Shown: piece after piece, positions 9,670-20,128 of the stretch
Layout: each line of letters begins with the position of its first letter
How positions within the stretch are numbered: the first letter of the stretch is position 1
NCBI GenBank assembly: GCA_022592445.1
Contig: JABYQR010000073.1
Coordinates: forward strand, 62,001-126,000
Source: Cytidiella melzeri
Lineage: Eukaryota > Basidiomycota > Agaricomycetes > Polyporales > Irpicaceae
Direction: 5' to 3'
DNA length: 64,000 bases
Translations under genes and position numbers: made by a program
Notes under the pieces: model-generated
Told to the model about the DNA's origin: nothing
What the model saw: only the letters and a program-made list of their open reading frames with translations
Database searches by the model: none

Positions 9670-11640
9670 GGACAGCCGGTAACCGGCGCACCTGGGGCTA
9701 ATACAGTAAGCAGCTGGGATCCTTGAGTGAGCTTAAACGCGTACCTTCCAGATTCAAGAGGAAGCTACGAGCGGTGTATGCGATGGTCAAACATGCAGAA
9801 CTGGACGGAGGTGCTTTTGCTGAGCTGGACGCGAGGATTTACTTGGAATTCACGGAATTTACCGGTCGGCGCCACGATGCCTCTGTGCAGAGAGGCGCTC
9901 AAGGCGGGACAAGACCGACAACCACCAACACGATGTTAACGAGCAATGACTGTTGCTAGTGCGACATCTACCAACTATGTTCATACAGGTGAGCATACTT
10001 ATGCTGAGACGTCTTGGTAACGCCATGCACAGAGCAGTCCAATATCTATGCTCAGCCCTGCGACAAAGATTTCTGAGTTTGAGCGGCCTACTATTAGGGT
10101 AACGCTGTGCTGCCATAGTAGTAAGCTTTGGCAGGATTCGTTTGATGATTACCCATACCTCATGCTTGACTCTGACTCTTTATCATATTATCCAGAGAAC
10201 CTACTGTAATGCAGTGAAGAAACAGCACTGGATTATGCTGCAGACCACCACGGGTTATGTACATACGTCCAATGCTATCGATGTCAGGGTGAGTTACACC
10301 GGGATTAAGTGTGTAATTCGGTTCAGTTACAAATCCTACTTTATATCCAGCTTGGCAGTTCTTCGCATCGCGGTCGTTGTCACTGCTGTATGCGACAGGA
10401 AAATTGTCGCATTCAAGCACACGACGCAACTAAAGAAGACACAGAAAGCACTACGAGCACCTCATGACATAGCGAAGCTCTCAGGCAGGCTGAGTGAAGA
10501 TATGTCGAAGTGCGCAGATAAGCTGAACTGTCATTTGAACTTATGCAATTCAAGTGGCATCTTGCAGCTGCGGTGATAAGTGTATGCTGTCGCGCAGTCC
10601 ATCCAAACGCAATTAGAACGCCATGCGCTGACGAACTTGATAACGGGTGCCGATACTCGGTTTGGGTTACATCGTGACGCGGACGATCAGTTGCGCTCGC
10701 TGCATGGTGGTCTTTCAAGAAGGTATTTCAATTGCAAGGTTCAGAGTTTTTGTTGCTCTGACTCGTCGAGGTCGGGCGTAGATGTTTCCGTTCTCCTCAA
10801 ACACGAAATTTTCGCACCTGCGGCTGAAACCAAAGTTGTCAGAGATCTGGCGCGAGCAGCCTTGAACGCGCTCTCCGAGGCCTTACGGATTGCAAGCCGG
10901 TATGAGCGGAGGGCTAGATCAGATGTTGACGGGTTGGGATGCTCAGCTGTAGCTGAAGCTGTCAACACTGCACAGCGTAGCGGAGCCATCAGTACCAGGG
11001 CACTAGAGTCGGTCGGTACGGTGATGCGACCTCCGAAATTTGACTGGCTGGATGACAAACCATGGGCGGTGATTATTCTCGAGATAGAAGTGCCGTTCCG
11101 ATGAAAGCTGCCCTCTCTCACGCAAACCATTTAGCAACATGTTCATCCAAGCACGTGGTTGGACAATATCCAGGTCCGCCAGCCACTCGTTCACCTGGCA
11201 GAGTACGTATCATCTCATGTCTGCACTTTCTTGGGAGAGCGCACGCTAATTGTACTTGTCATAGGATTCCTTTCTCGACTTGGCTAGCATTTTACCCGCT
11301 GTTGTGCACTGCTTTTGCGGTGACGTTTTGACTCTAGCTCGTCCGCCAGCCGGAGGGATTGCTCGATTCACTCGGCATCTGTCTTCTGGACCTGAATGAT
11401 TGGCTACTACCGCGCTCTCGTCCCAGGGACCCTGGCATACATCCGATTGATGGGCACTTAACCGCTCAACCACCACATGCAACCTCACTGGCGTCTCCAG
11501 CTGGCACTGTCGCACTGCGTCCGCTGTTTTCCATCTCGAGTTGTAGCGCTCCTGCGGAGGCTATCCATCTCAACGTTTGAGCATGACAACCGACCAGGCG
11601 CGACTCACATTGGACAGTCAGAGATTCGGTCAAGCTGACC
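9670..11640. other. gene-poor region
   Basis: About 2 kb without a confident gene. The best open stretch is 10580-11104 (+), 174 codons with a helical, charged middle, but an equally long opposing ORF (11130-10741) and no recognised domain make both doubtful. Confidence 0.4.
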
Positions 11641-11649
11641 ATCACCAGG

Positions 11650-11656
11650 TATAAAT
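11650..11656 (+). promoter_or_regulatory. TATA box of the adenylate-forming enzyme
   Basis: TATAAAT, 72 bp upstream of the ATG at 11722. Confidence 0.55.
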
Positions 11657-11721
11657 GTCCTCGCTCGTACCTGTCGAGATTCACCATCTCCTTACCCTCA
11701 CCCGCTTCTCCTTCTCCCGTC

Positions 11722-13457
11722 ATGCCTCTGTACAGGACCCACATCACAATTCTCCAGCAAATAGCTACCTCTCATCCTGACGTCAATGCGTTCCGGGTAC
11801 CACAGTATGATGCGGAAACAAACGAGATTCTTCAGTGGCATCCAATAACTTACAGCCGCTTCTTCGCTGACGTCGAGCTCTTCGCGAGGTACTGGGTACA
11901 GCAGTTTTCATCGCAAGGTATCCCACCTCGATCAGTAGTTGGTATATGGTATGTCCGTTCCACGTTTGTCTCGTGAAGCCGCTGCTCATTTGTACGATTA
12001 GGCTCGGGGGCTCAACATATGTTGATTGCGTTCACATCTACTCAATAGTGAGGGCCGGATACGTTCCTCAGCTATTCTCCCTTAAACTCCCCGAACCGAC
12101 AATCATCTTCGAGCTCCTTGAGAAATCAAATGGCAAGGCTCTGATCTACGACTCTTCATTCTTCTCCCCCATGTCCTTCTCATCATCAATACCGGTTCAT
12201 GTTGCCGTCGACATCCGAGCGGAAACTGTTGCCGACGTGTCACTACCACTCATAGTCGAGTCGCACAACGCAGACGAGACGTTGATGATTTTCCATACCT
12301 CGGGGTCAACCTCTGGTAGACCAAAAGTAATTCGATGCAGCTACTCCTGGTGGGATGCCTGCCTGGTGAAGTCGCGGGAGTGCGTCGTGCCGAAAAATCC
12401 CGCGAGGCAAGATGTCACAACATGGATGTAAGTTCCGTTTCTCCATTGTTCTCACAGCTATCTTGATCATTCAACTCAATCAAATTTCAGGGGCAGCATG
12501 TGTCATATTGGGCAAACATTCATGTTTTCCGGCCATCTCCAGCACGCTTCTTGCACAGTACAGACGTCGTCACAAGCGTTTCCTTCATCCGAGCTGATGG
12601 ACATGGTGGCACGCTGCGGTCTGAACCATTTGACCATCTTCCCGACATATCTGGCAAAGCACCTTCGCAACTCTCGCCAGGACCCGAAACTGCTGGGCAT
12701 GCTCCAGAATTTGGACCAAATCTTCTACTCTGGCCTGATGTTAGGACAGGAGGACGAAGAGTGGGTTTATCGTCATGGAATCAAGCTGCGGAACTGTTTC
12801 GGCAACACCGAGTGTGGTGCCATGCTCTTGTCGGACACAGAGTGGAAGGGTATGAACGCCCCGCTCGTTCCCATGGAGGGCACAGCATACGGTTTCTTCC
12901 CCACCACTTCCAACGTCGACTCGGAAGCCGGACACCAAAACGCGAACAACCGATTCCTCGAGCTTGTCATACTGTCAACATCGCCTGATTGTCCCGACCC
13001 TGCGCTTCGCAGCGCAGATGGTCACTACCACACTGGTGATCTGTTCATCGAACTCTCACCAGGACGCTACGTTTCACGCGGCCGAGATGACGACTGGATC
13101 AAGTCGGAAAACTCCCTTCGTTGCGACACGAAGGCCATCGAGGACAATGTTCGTGTAACATGTTCTGATCTCGTCGAGGACTGCATCGTCGTCGGTAACG
13201 GCCGACCATCTCCAGCGCTCTTCATCGAGGTGAAAGCCGGCCTCGACGAGGAGAAAATCAAGAAAGATATCATTCGCAGGACTCGCCATTTTCAGACTCG
13301 TCGATACCTGCATGAAAAGATCACGTCGACGAACTTTGTCATCGTGGTGCCTCAAGGCACTCTGCCCCGAACTGCGTCGAAGGGCAACATCCGTCGGCGG
13401 GCCGTCGAGGAGGCATACAGAGTCGAGCTTGACCGTATTTACGGTGTTGAGCATTGA
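11722..13457 (+). CDS. stand-alone adenylate-forming enzyme (AMP-binding, ANL superfamily)
   Basis: Exons are 11722-11948, 12002-12427 and 12491-13457; 1620 nt in phase, 539 aa. The core ANL motifs are present: phosphate-binding loop FHTSGSTSGRPK, the aromatic GNTECG motif, the HYHTGDLF motif carrying the ribose-binding Asp, the hinge GRDDDWIKSENS and the C-terminal catalytic-lysine motif PRTASKGNIRRR. The enzyme would activate a carboxylic acid as an acyl-adenylate. The reading frame ends after the A10 motif, so there is no carrier protein, thioester-reductase or condensation domain. It resembles the adenylation part of fungal NRPS-like reductases or an acyl-CoA ligase, but is complete as a free enzyme. 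Substrate unknown. A transporter gene starts about 400 bp downstream on the same strand. Confidence 0.85.
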
Positions 13458-13853
13458 TTGAGATCTGTACGCCTTTTCACCATCTTGATTGTTTTGGACA
13501 AGTGAATTATTGGACTTTTGTTTTGGACTTTTATTCATTGATTCCGGCACTTCACATTTCACCCTCGCTGTTGCATTCGTACTTTAGATTAGCATCTTTA
13601 CCTTATTAATTTCTTTTCTCTCTATTGTAGATGGTCCTAGTAGTACCTCGCATTGGGCGTTGAGCCCGCCTTGTAGCATTGTAATCAGAATATATTGGCA
13701 TACTTCTCCATAGGCGGAGCGTGAGACCATTTTGAGCTACTACGCAAGGATGAGCGTTTATGAGCACTTGCGTGCTTTCCTTTCGCTCCTCCCCCAAGAC
13801 TGAGAGGTAAATTCGCAGAGATGCCCTTCGTCTAGCAACGTCCACAAGACGAA

Positions 13854-15533
13854 ATGGACAACGTACAGCCACGCACGGTAAGAACAGCACGCTCGTTGTC
13901 CAGAGCAGCAGCTAGGCAGGAAAGCCGGAAAGATTACATTACGGGCATCTGCTTGCTCCTGGTCGTCGTCTGCCTCTGGACAGCATCCAATTTCATTACC
14001 CAGGTACGCGATCCACCTTCGGAAACATTGCCTTGGAGCTCACGTTGATATCCAGGACCTATTCGACGACGGCTTTGACGCACCGTTCTGGTGAGTTTTA
14101 CTCTTGTGCTCACACGACGGCGAACTCTGACGCCGGGAACCCCAGGATAACATATCTGAACACAAGCTCATTCGCGCTATATCTTCTGCCCATTCTTACA
14201 AAGCACCTCGTGAGACAAGTCAGTAGGGACGAAGAGGAAGTCAGCAGGGGCAGGTGTGTCGCCATTTCTCGGATCCTAGTTTGTGAGCTCATTCCTGATT
14301 AGAACTCGCGAAGGTTACGAGCCTCTGGTGAGCAATGCGCCCACCGCGGACGTGTCAAACATTGCTGTGAGTGGCTCTGACCATCCAAACACGTCTGCGT
14401 TCCAATCATGTCATCCAGGCCGCCGAATTATTGGAGGATCACTCCAGTGATGAAAACCCTGAGGCGTTGCCACCGCTCACCACCCCTGAAACTGCTAGAT
14501 TAGCGGGATGGTTTTGTCTGCTGTGGTTCATTGCAAATTGGACATTGGCTGTTGCATTGCGTTACACCACCGTTGCTAGTGCGACCATATTGTCCAGCAT
14601 GAGCGGTACGTCGATGTACGCAGCAGTTCTGCCAATTATTACGTCTAATGCGATACTGTTCGGTACTGTGCTTGACAGGGTTTTTCACTCTTGCCGTCGG
14701 CCGCCTGTTCCGAGTGGAGACGTTGACGTTGGTCAAGATATTCGCCGTGTGCACAAGGTCGGTCCGTTCATCTCGCCTTACTTTCCAGGAACAGCACATT
14801 GAACAACAAAAATGGGCAGTTTTGGCGGTGTGGTCTTGGTCTCACTGTCTGATTCCTCGGAAGCGCAGAGATCCGGACCATCTTCTGGCGGTAACCCCGT
14901 TGACGTTCCGTTTGGCCGCGCTCCCATCGTGGGCGATGTCCTGGCTCTCGTTTCGGCCTTTGTGTACGCAATGTATGTGGTATTCCTCAAGGTCCGCGTA
15001 CGGGAAGAGTCACGGGTCGACATGCAACTCTTCTTTGGCTTTGTCGGGCTCTTCAATATTGTCGCCTGTCTGCCCATAGGGGTACTGCTCCATTTTATCC
15101 ACCTTGAACAATTCACAGTACCGTCTTCGAAACGGGTCATCGTGGGGATACTGGTCAATGTGAGCTAATTGTTGTTCTGGGCTGGCAGTTCTTCTATTGA
15201 CTCTGCCGATTTCAGATGGCTATCACGCTGTCGAGTGATTACATTTATGTCCTAGCGATGCTGAAGACAACTCCTCTTGTGGTCACCATTGGTCTCTCGT
15301 TGACGATGCCGCTCGCCGTCATGGGAGATTTTATTCTGCATAAACCCGTCAAACTGCAGGTCATTGTTGGTGCCATGGTGGTCCTGTTTAGCTTTATTAT
15401 CGTCGGTTTAGAGAACCTGAAAGTCGACAAACAGCCAGACCTTATTTCCGGACGGCCGCTAAACCAGACCGGGGCGGCCGACGTCCGACTAGAGGAGGAT
15501 GTGGGCCTCGAGGAATCGCGTATAGAGTCGTAG
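13854..15533 (+). CDS. drug/metabolite transporter superfamily protein (SLC35F/THI74-like)
   Basis: Exons: 13854-14003, 14056-14090, 14146-14253, 14303-14366, 14419-14605, 14679-14757, 14820-15159 and 15216-15533; 1281 nt, 426 aa, all junctions in phase. About ten hydrophobic segments are visible, starting with ITGICLLLVVVCLWTASNFI. The motif TYLNTSSFALYL, the stretch LRYTTVASATILSSMSG and the final ATP-independent EamA-type repeat (LAMLKTTPLVVTIGLSLTMP) match SLC35F5 and yeast Thi74-type vacuolar or Golgi carriers. The loop between TM2 and TM3 is long and acidic (SRDEEEVSRG and DEDHSSDENPEA-like stretches). The C-terminus is cytosolic and acidic. Substrate not inferable. Confidence 0.85.
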
Positions 15534-15770
15534 ATGTTTACATGTATATATTACACAGCCTTACTTTTCTACCATCGTTGTTATAGATTATCTAGCAGAC
15601 TGTAAATCAGCCACCAAGTCGATTATATTCCAAATCAGGAATCTTTCCTGATCATTTCTAACCACCGCCACCAACTTTAACGTGTTCAGGTTGAAACTTG
15701 AATCACTCTTCGCGGTACACAGCCGTGTGTGCAGCTACAAAAATAGGAGATTGTAGTAGAAAGATTGAAG

Positions 15771-16524
15771 ATGGTACGTCAATTCGGTCACCGTACGTTT
15801 ATGTTATCAACAAACTCCCTTTGACGTTTTGTATCTTTCCACGTACCAACTTAGCCAAAGGAGTTTAGGCGACGTGTTTCCGGCCATGCGCAGTCTGTCA
15901 AACTGCACAAGTCTGTGAGAAATGAGGCGCAGTCAAGCCATGCCACGGAACTAGCAGCTAGTACTGTGGCCGACGATGTCGACCATATGGTGAGCCACCC
16001 CTGAGCCCCATGTCCTGAACTGAACCAACGGTCGCCTGTACGCTTGTTGACAATGTCCCTAGTCTGCCAGTGTCAAATCTGCACCGTTTGCAATGGAAGA
16101 AGATGTCCGGAAGCCGATGAAGAAGAAGGAAAAGCAGGCTCTGAAACACGAAACGTTCATACAAGGTATAATAAATCCTTCTGCCTGAAGTGGCTTGTTC
16201 GTCCCATCATCTGCTAACTGCATCGCCACAGCACTCGCAACATCTCGCTCGCCGTACTCGAAATCCCACGAACGTCGGTTGAAGCGAAAAGCACGGGAGC
16301 AAGTCGCGGGCGGACTGCACGAGATCACAGCGGCGTTGGCAGAGGTTGCGACGGACTCTATACCTGTCGCCGTTCTGCAGTCCGGCGCAGTGCGAACCGC
16401 AGACAGCCTCACGATGACTCCAGAGGAGAGCAGCACCAATCGACATCGGAAAGTCGCATCTGGTCAAATCGGAGAGGGAAGACACAATCCGCTGAGCAAA
16501 TCCCAAAGGAAAAGGGCGCTGTAA
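15771..16524 (+). CDS. SLX9: ribosome biogenesis protein SLX9 homologue
   Basis: Exons: 15771-15773 (the ATG alone), 15855-15989, 16063-16165 and 16232-16524; 534 nt, 177 aa. SLX9 (FAM207A) is a nucleolar factor for processing and export of pre-40S particles. The family signature is clear in the last third: KKKEKQALKHETFIQ followed by SRSPYSKSHERRLKRKAREQ, GGLHEITAALAEV and a basic C-terminal PLSKSQRKRAL. Size fits the family. The first exon appears to be just the start codon, with an 81-nt intron (gtacgt...cttag) immediately after it; joined, the protein begins MPKEFRRRVSG, as expected for the family. Without that exon no upstream ATG gives the same N-terminus. Confidence 0.85.
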
Positions 16525-17175
16525 GAGAATGTTTTCCTGTTGTCAATCGGTTTTCATTTTATGACTGAACTGCTGCACCGTTGATAGGCAGGCTGAACGT
16601 TTACGCATTCCTCTGATCTTGTCTAATCCGCAATTTTCTGCAAACCCTTTTGAGACGATACGTACACATGCTCAAAATACTCTTGTCAAACATGAAGGAG
16701 GAAAATGAACGAAATCTCTGAAAATTGAATTCATAATCAGCCGTCCGGTCTCACACTTCAGTTACCCAAGGAAGAACCGCGTGGGTGACGCACACCAAGT
16801 TTCGTAGCGCACGGCCTCGAGGCTGAAAATGCTGGCAACGTTGCTACAGCAAGGAACAATGTCGAACGAGTCTACAAATAATTGACGTACATCATGAGCA
16901 TTACAATTCCTACTGTGTGCGTTACAGGGAGAACATGTGAATATCTTAAAACATGCCAAACAACATAGATTCAGGGTGAGCGTGAAGACCATAAACAATT
17001 CATACGATAAATGCAATCCGGCGTGAAAATTATGATTGCCTCCGTAACGTGAATATGTATGAGTATGAGAGAATTGCTGCGTATTTGGTCTGGGTAGAGT
17101 GCTGAGTTGGGTCTGGAAAACAAAGGGCGCCGAGGAGATATTAACTGGCAGCTCGTTGCGGCGTAGTACAATTGT
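16525..17175. other. intergenic region between convergent genes
   Basis: The 3' flanks of SLX9 (+) and the coiled-coil gene (-). AT-rich, no gene or repeat recognised. Confidence 0.5.
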
Positions 17176-19759
17176 CTAATCTTCGTCTCCACGCGTGCTC
17201 ATGCCCGCGCTGAAAACAGTGCTGCCGCTGCCGCTTCGCTTGGACGAACGGCGATCTCCACTTCGCCGTGTAATTTCTGTAAACCCTCCGCCAGAGCCTT
17301 TCGCAATCTCAGCACTGAGCTGACGCTCGTGCGCGTCAAGAGCTGCAAGCGATGCCTCCGCGTCCGCCTGCTCAAGAGCTTCCTGGGTGAGACTAGGTGT
17401 ACCCGCATGCGAAGGGCCCTGAGAGGAGTTGATGGAAGATGTCTCCGAACTCCGCACAGACGATGTCCTCCGGAAGAAAGAAAATCGTGATGGCGCCGGC
17501 GCTACAGCAGTGGTTGGAGTACTCGTCACTGCGGACAGAGGAGGAGAATCGGCTGTTGATATCCCCGATGGCCCAGGCGATGAGAAGCTCTTCAGCATTG
17601 GCGGTAAGGGGGATGTGGGAGCATCCGGCTTTTCAATGCCCATTAGCTTCATGGTAGCGTTCAGACGTTCTCGCTCCTTACGATCCTCCTCGTCCTCCTG
17701 CGTATCAAGTTTCCGCGCACCAGTCACGAGGGGTGACGCACCCGCCTTGAGGGTGAGTGGTCGGAGCTGGGGAGCAGGCTCGGGCTTCTTCTCTTGACCA
17801 GTGAACATGGAGAAACTCCTCCAGTCAAATGACATTGACCTTCTGGAGCTTCGTGACGAGGGTGGCTGGTTTGCAGGCGGTGGCCCCGCCAGTGATGGGG
17901 ATCTGAGCGATTCAAAGGTTGTGAGCTTCTCGACGGCAGGTATCACTGGTGTGGTGGTAGTAGTCGACGGCGTAGAGCGAGAGAACATCATTGTCTGAGG
18001 ACGAGCCTTCTTTGGCGGTGGCGCAGGGGAGGCATCCACAAACGTTCCATTGGCCACGGTAGCAGCAGTGGCAGTCGCTGGAGTTGACGGCGGCTTGTCC
18101 CATTCGACTGCAAGGACATGCTCAAAACCTTCCTGAGAGATGATTCTGTCGATAATCTTGGAGGCATACAAGGATAACGCCTTATTCGCATCCTTGAGAC
18201 TCTTTACCTCGTTGCGAAGAGCGTCCATGTCATCCGGGGCAGATGCGTGTTCCAGACCAGGATCCGACATCGCAGAAACCTTTCTGGTAGTTTCAACCCC
18301 AGACCCTTTCTTGTTCTTCCGTTTAGGTTCGACGTTCGTCCGGTCGTCCAAAGTGGTGGGAGCACCTAGTATATCCTTGTTCTCGGCGCGTCCCAGTTCT
18401 GCAGCCAAGTCAAGACCTGGACCTGTGATGGGCAGGTTGGCGAGGGATTCACCGCGCGGAATAATAACTGAGGATCGCTTGCGACCGTGTCTAGGGCGTG
18501 GACGACCAGAGGGCTCATTTTCGTCCTGTTCATCTTCTGGCTGCTGGAATTGAGGGTCCATCTCTGGCTCCTCCAGTTCGATCTCCCCTTCTTCGGCAAG
18601 CTCGTGGACAGGATCAAGAGTGCTACGACCTGTGTCTCTGCTGACAAGGCTGTCTTCGTCTCGTCCAGAGTCAGAGCCATCGTCACTACTTCCGGCCGAG
18701 TCACCGTCCGCCTCGCTCCTGCCAGCTCCGCCCATCCTCAATACGTCAAATTGTCCCGTGAGAGTCTTCTCGCGCAACAGGATGTTATACGACTCATTTT
18801 CTTCCTGCAGTTCATTGTTGACACGCTTCAAGTCGTTAAGCTGAGATTGCAGGAGGTGAAGGGTAGACTGCAAGGAAGCATGGGAGGTCGATAAAGTGGA
18901 GAGCTCTAGTCTTAGAGCTGCCATTTCCGCGGGCTCCTGCTCATCATCCACGTCCTGCCCGGTCAATTCTGGTTCTAATTCCTGTTCGGTGTCCGCTTCT
19001 GATATCACAATTGAAGCGACAGAGGGCGATGAGGGTATCGGGGGGATAGGTTGCTTCCGGGCCTGGGAGAGTGACTGAATGCGAGACTTCAAATGCTGCT
19101 CGTTGTCGTAAAAGGACTGTCGCTCCGCTTCGAAGCTTGCAGTCTGAGAGGATCATAAACAAGACCGCACCGGAATGGCCCCGTTCATCTTACTTACTTG
19201 CTCATTGTATCGACGCTGCGAATCCCGTTTCTCCTTCTCTAATTCCCGTACTTGATTTCGAAGTTTCTCTGCAACTTCAATACGTGCTGACATCTCTTCC
19301 TCCATACGCGTCTGGTCAGCATACAGCTCCCCCAGACGCGTCTCAGCAGCATGAAGCGACGACGTTAAATTGGCATTCTCGGTCTGCAGACTTGTGATAG
19401 TCTGATCCTTGTCTTGCAGCTGGACGAGAAGCTGCCAACAAAACTCAATGCCTGGTCGGAGGAGAACCAGCTGTGAGACGCACCTTCTCTTTCTCGTCCG
19501 TCTCTGACTTCAAAGAAGCAACAAGGGACTCTCTGGAGCCTACTGGAGGAGCGGGCGGAGGTGAGACAGCACCTTTTAGCGAGCCTCTCCGTGCACCAGG
19601 CGTATTAGACAAAGAGGATGTAAGGCGTGGGGATGCTGCCGCGCGCGCAGTGGCACCTCTGGGCAATGCAGTCGTAGAGGGTGAGCCTGTACCCGAGACT
19701 GTGCTCGGTGACCTGCGCGCTGCTCCCGCTGGAGGTCGGGTGGCTGTGGTCGCAGACAT
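17176..19759 (-). CDS. large coiled-coil protein of unknown function, 825 aa
   Basis: Exons on the minus strand: 19759-19484, 19431-19198 and 19143-17176 (2478 nt, all phase 0). The N-terminal ~90 residues are Ser/Pro/Ala-rich and disordered. A long coiled coil follows (heptad-rich LQDKDQTITSLQTENANL, RNQVRELEKEKRDSQRRYNE, then LNDLKRVNNELQEENESYNI). Then come an acidic, low-complexity middle (SAGSSDDGSDSGRDEDS, EEGEIELEEPEMD) and a Ser/Thr/Pro-rich C-terminus. The stretch around NELQEENESYNILLREK recurs in fungal proteins annotated only as M-protein-like coiled coils. It is probably a cytoskeletal or vesicle scaffold, but no catalytic domain is visible and function is unassigned. Confidence 0.8.
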
Positions 19760-20128
19760 GAGGGAAGGGTATATGTGTTAACTTTGTGAATCCGTGACCC
19801 AAAAATGAGCGAGAAAATGGTGGAAAGAGGTCTAGTTAGTGAAAACGGGGCAGACGAGCAGCAAGTAGGCTAACAAGACGCGTCCGTTGTCATGTCCAGC
19901 GAAGAGGTCTGTAACGGCATCATGCATCACGCGTCACGAACAACGACCAAATCACGGCTGTAGCGCCTCAACGTTTCACTCTCACTCTAATGGTTTGTTT
20001 GCAAATACAGTGTACGTGGACGACAAAAATCTGTGGTAATACAGTGGCAGCGATAGCAATTATAAGACAGAGCACTGTGCAGAAAAGTCCGAATATCCGG
20101 CACAACAATAATACTACGACTCTACCAA
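19760..20128. other. short intergenic region
   Basis: Separates the coiled-coil gene's start from the end of the DH-PH-FYVE gene, both on the minus strand; it should hold the coiled-coil gene's promoter and the other gene's 3' UTR. No clear motif. Confidence 0.45.

Noticed and set aside
10580..11130. Opposing ORFs of 174 (+) and 129 (-) codons
   Set aside because: Mutually exclusive, no domain, no splice or promoter support; left as undetermined sequence.
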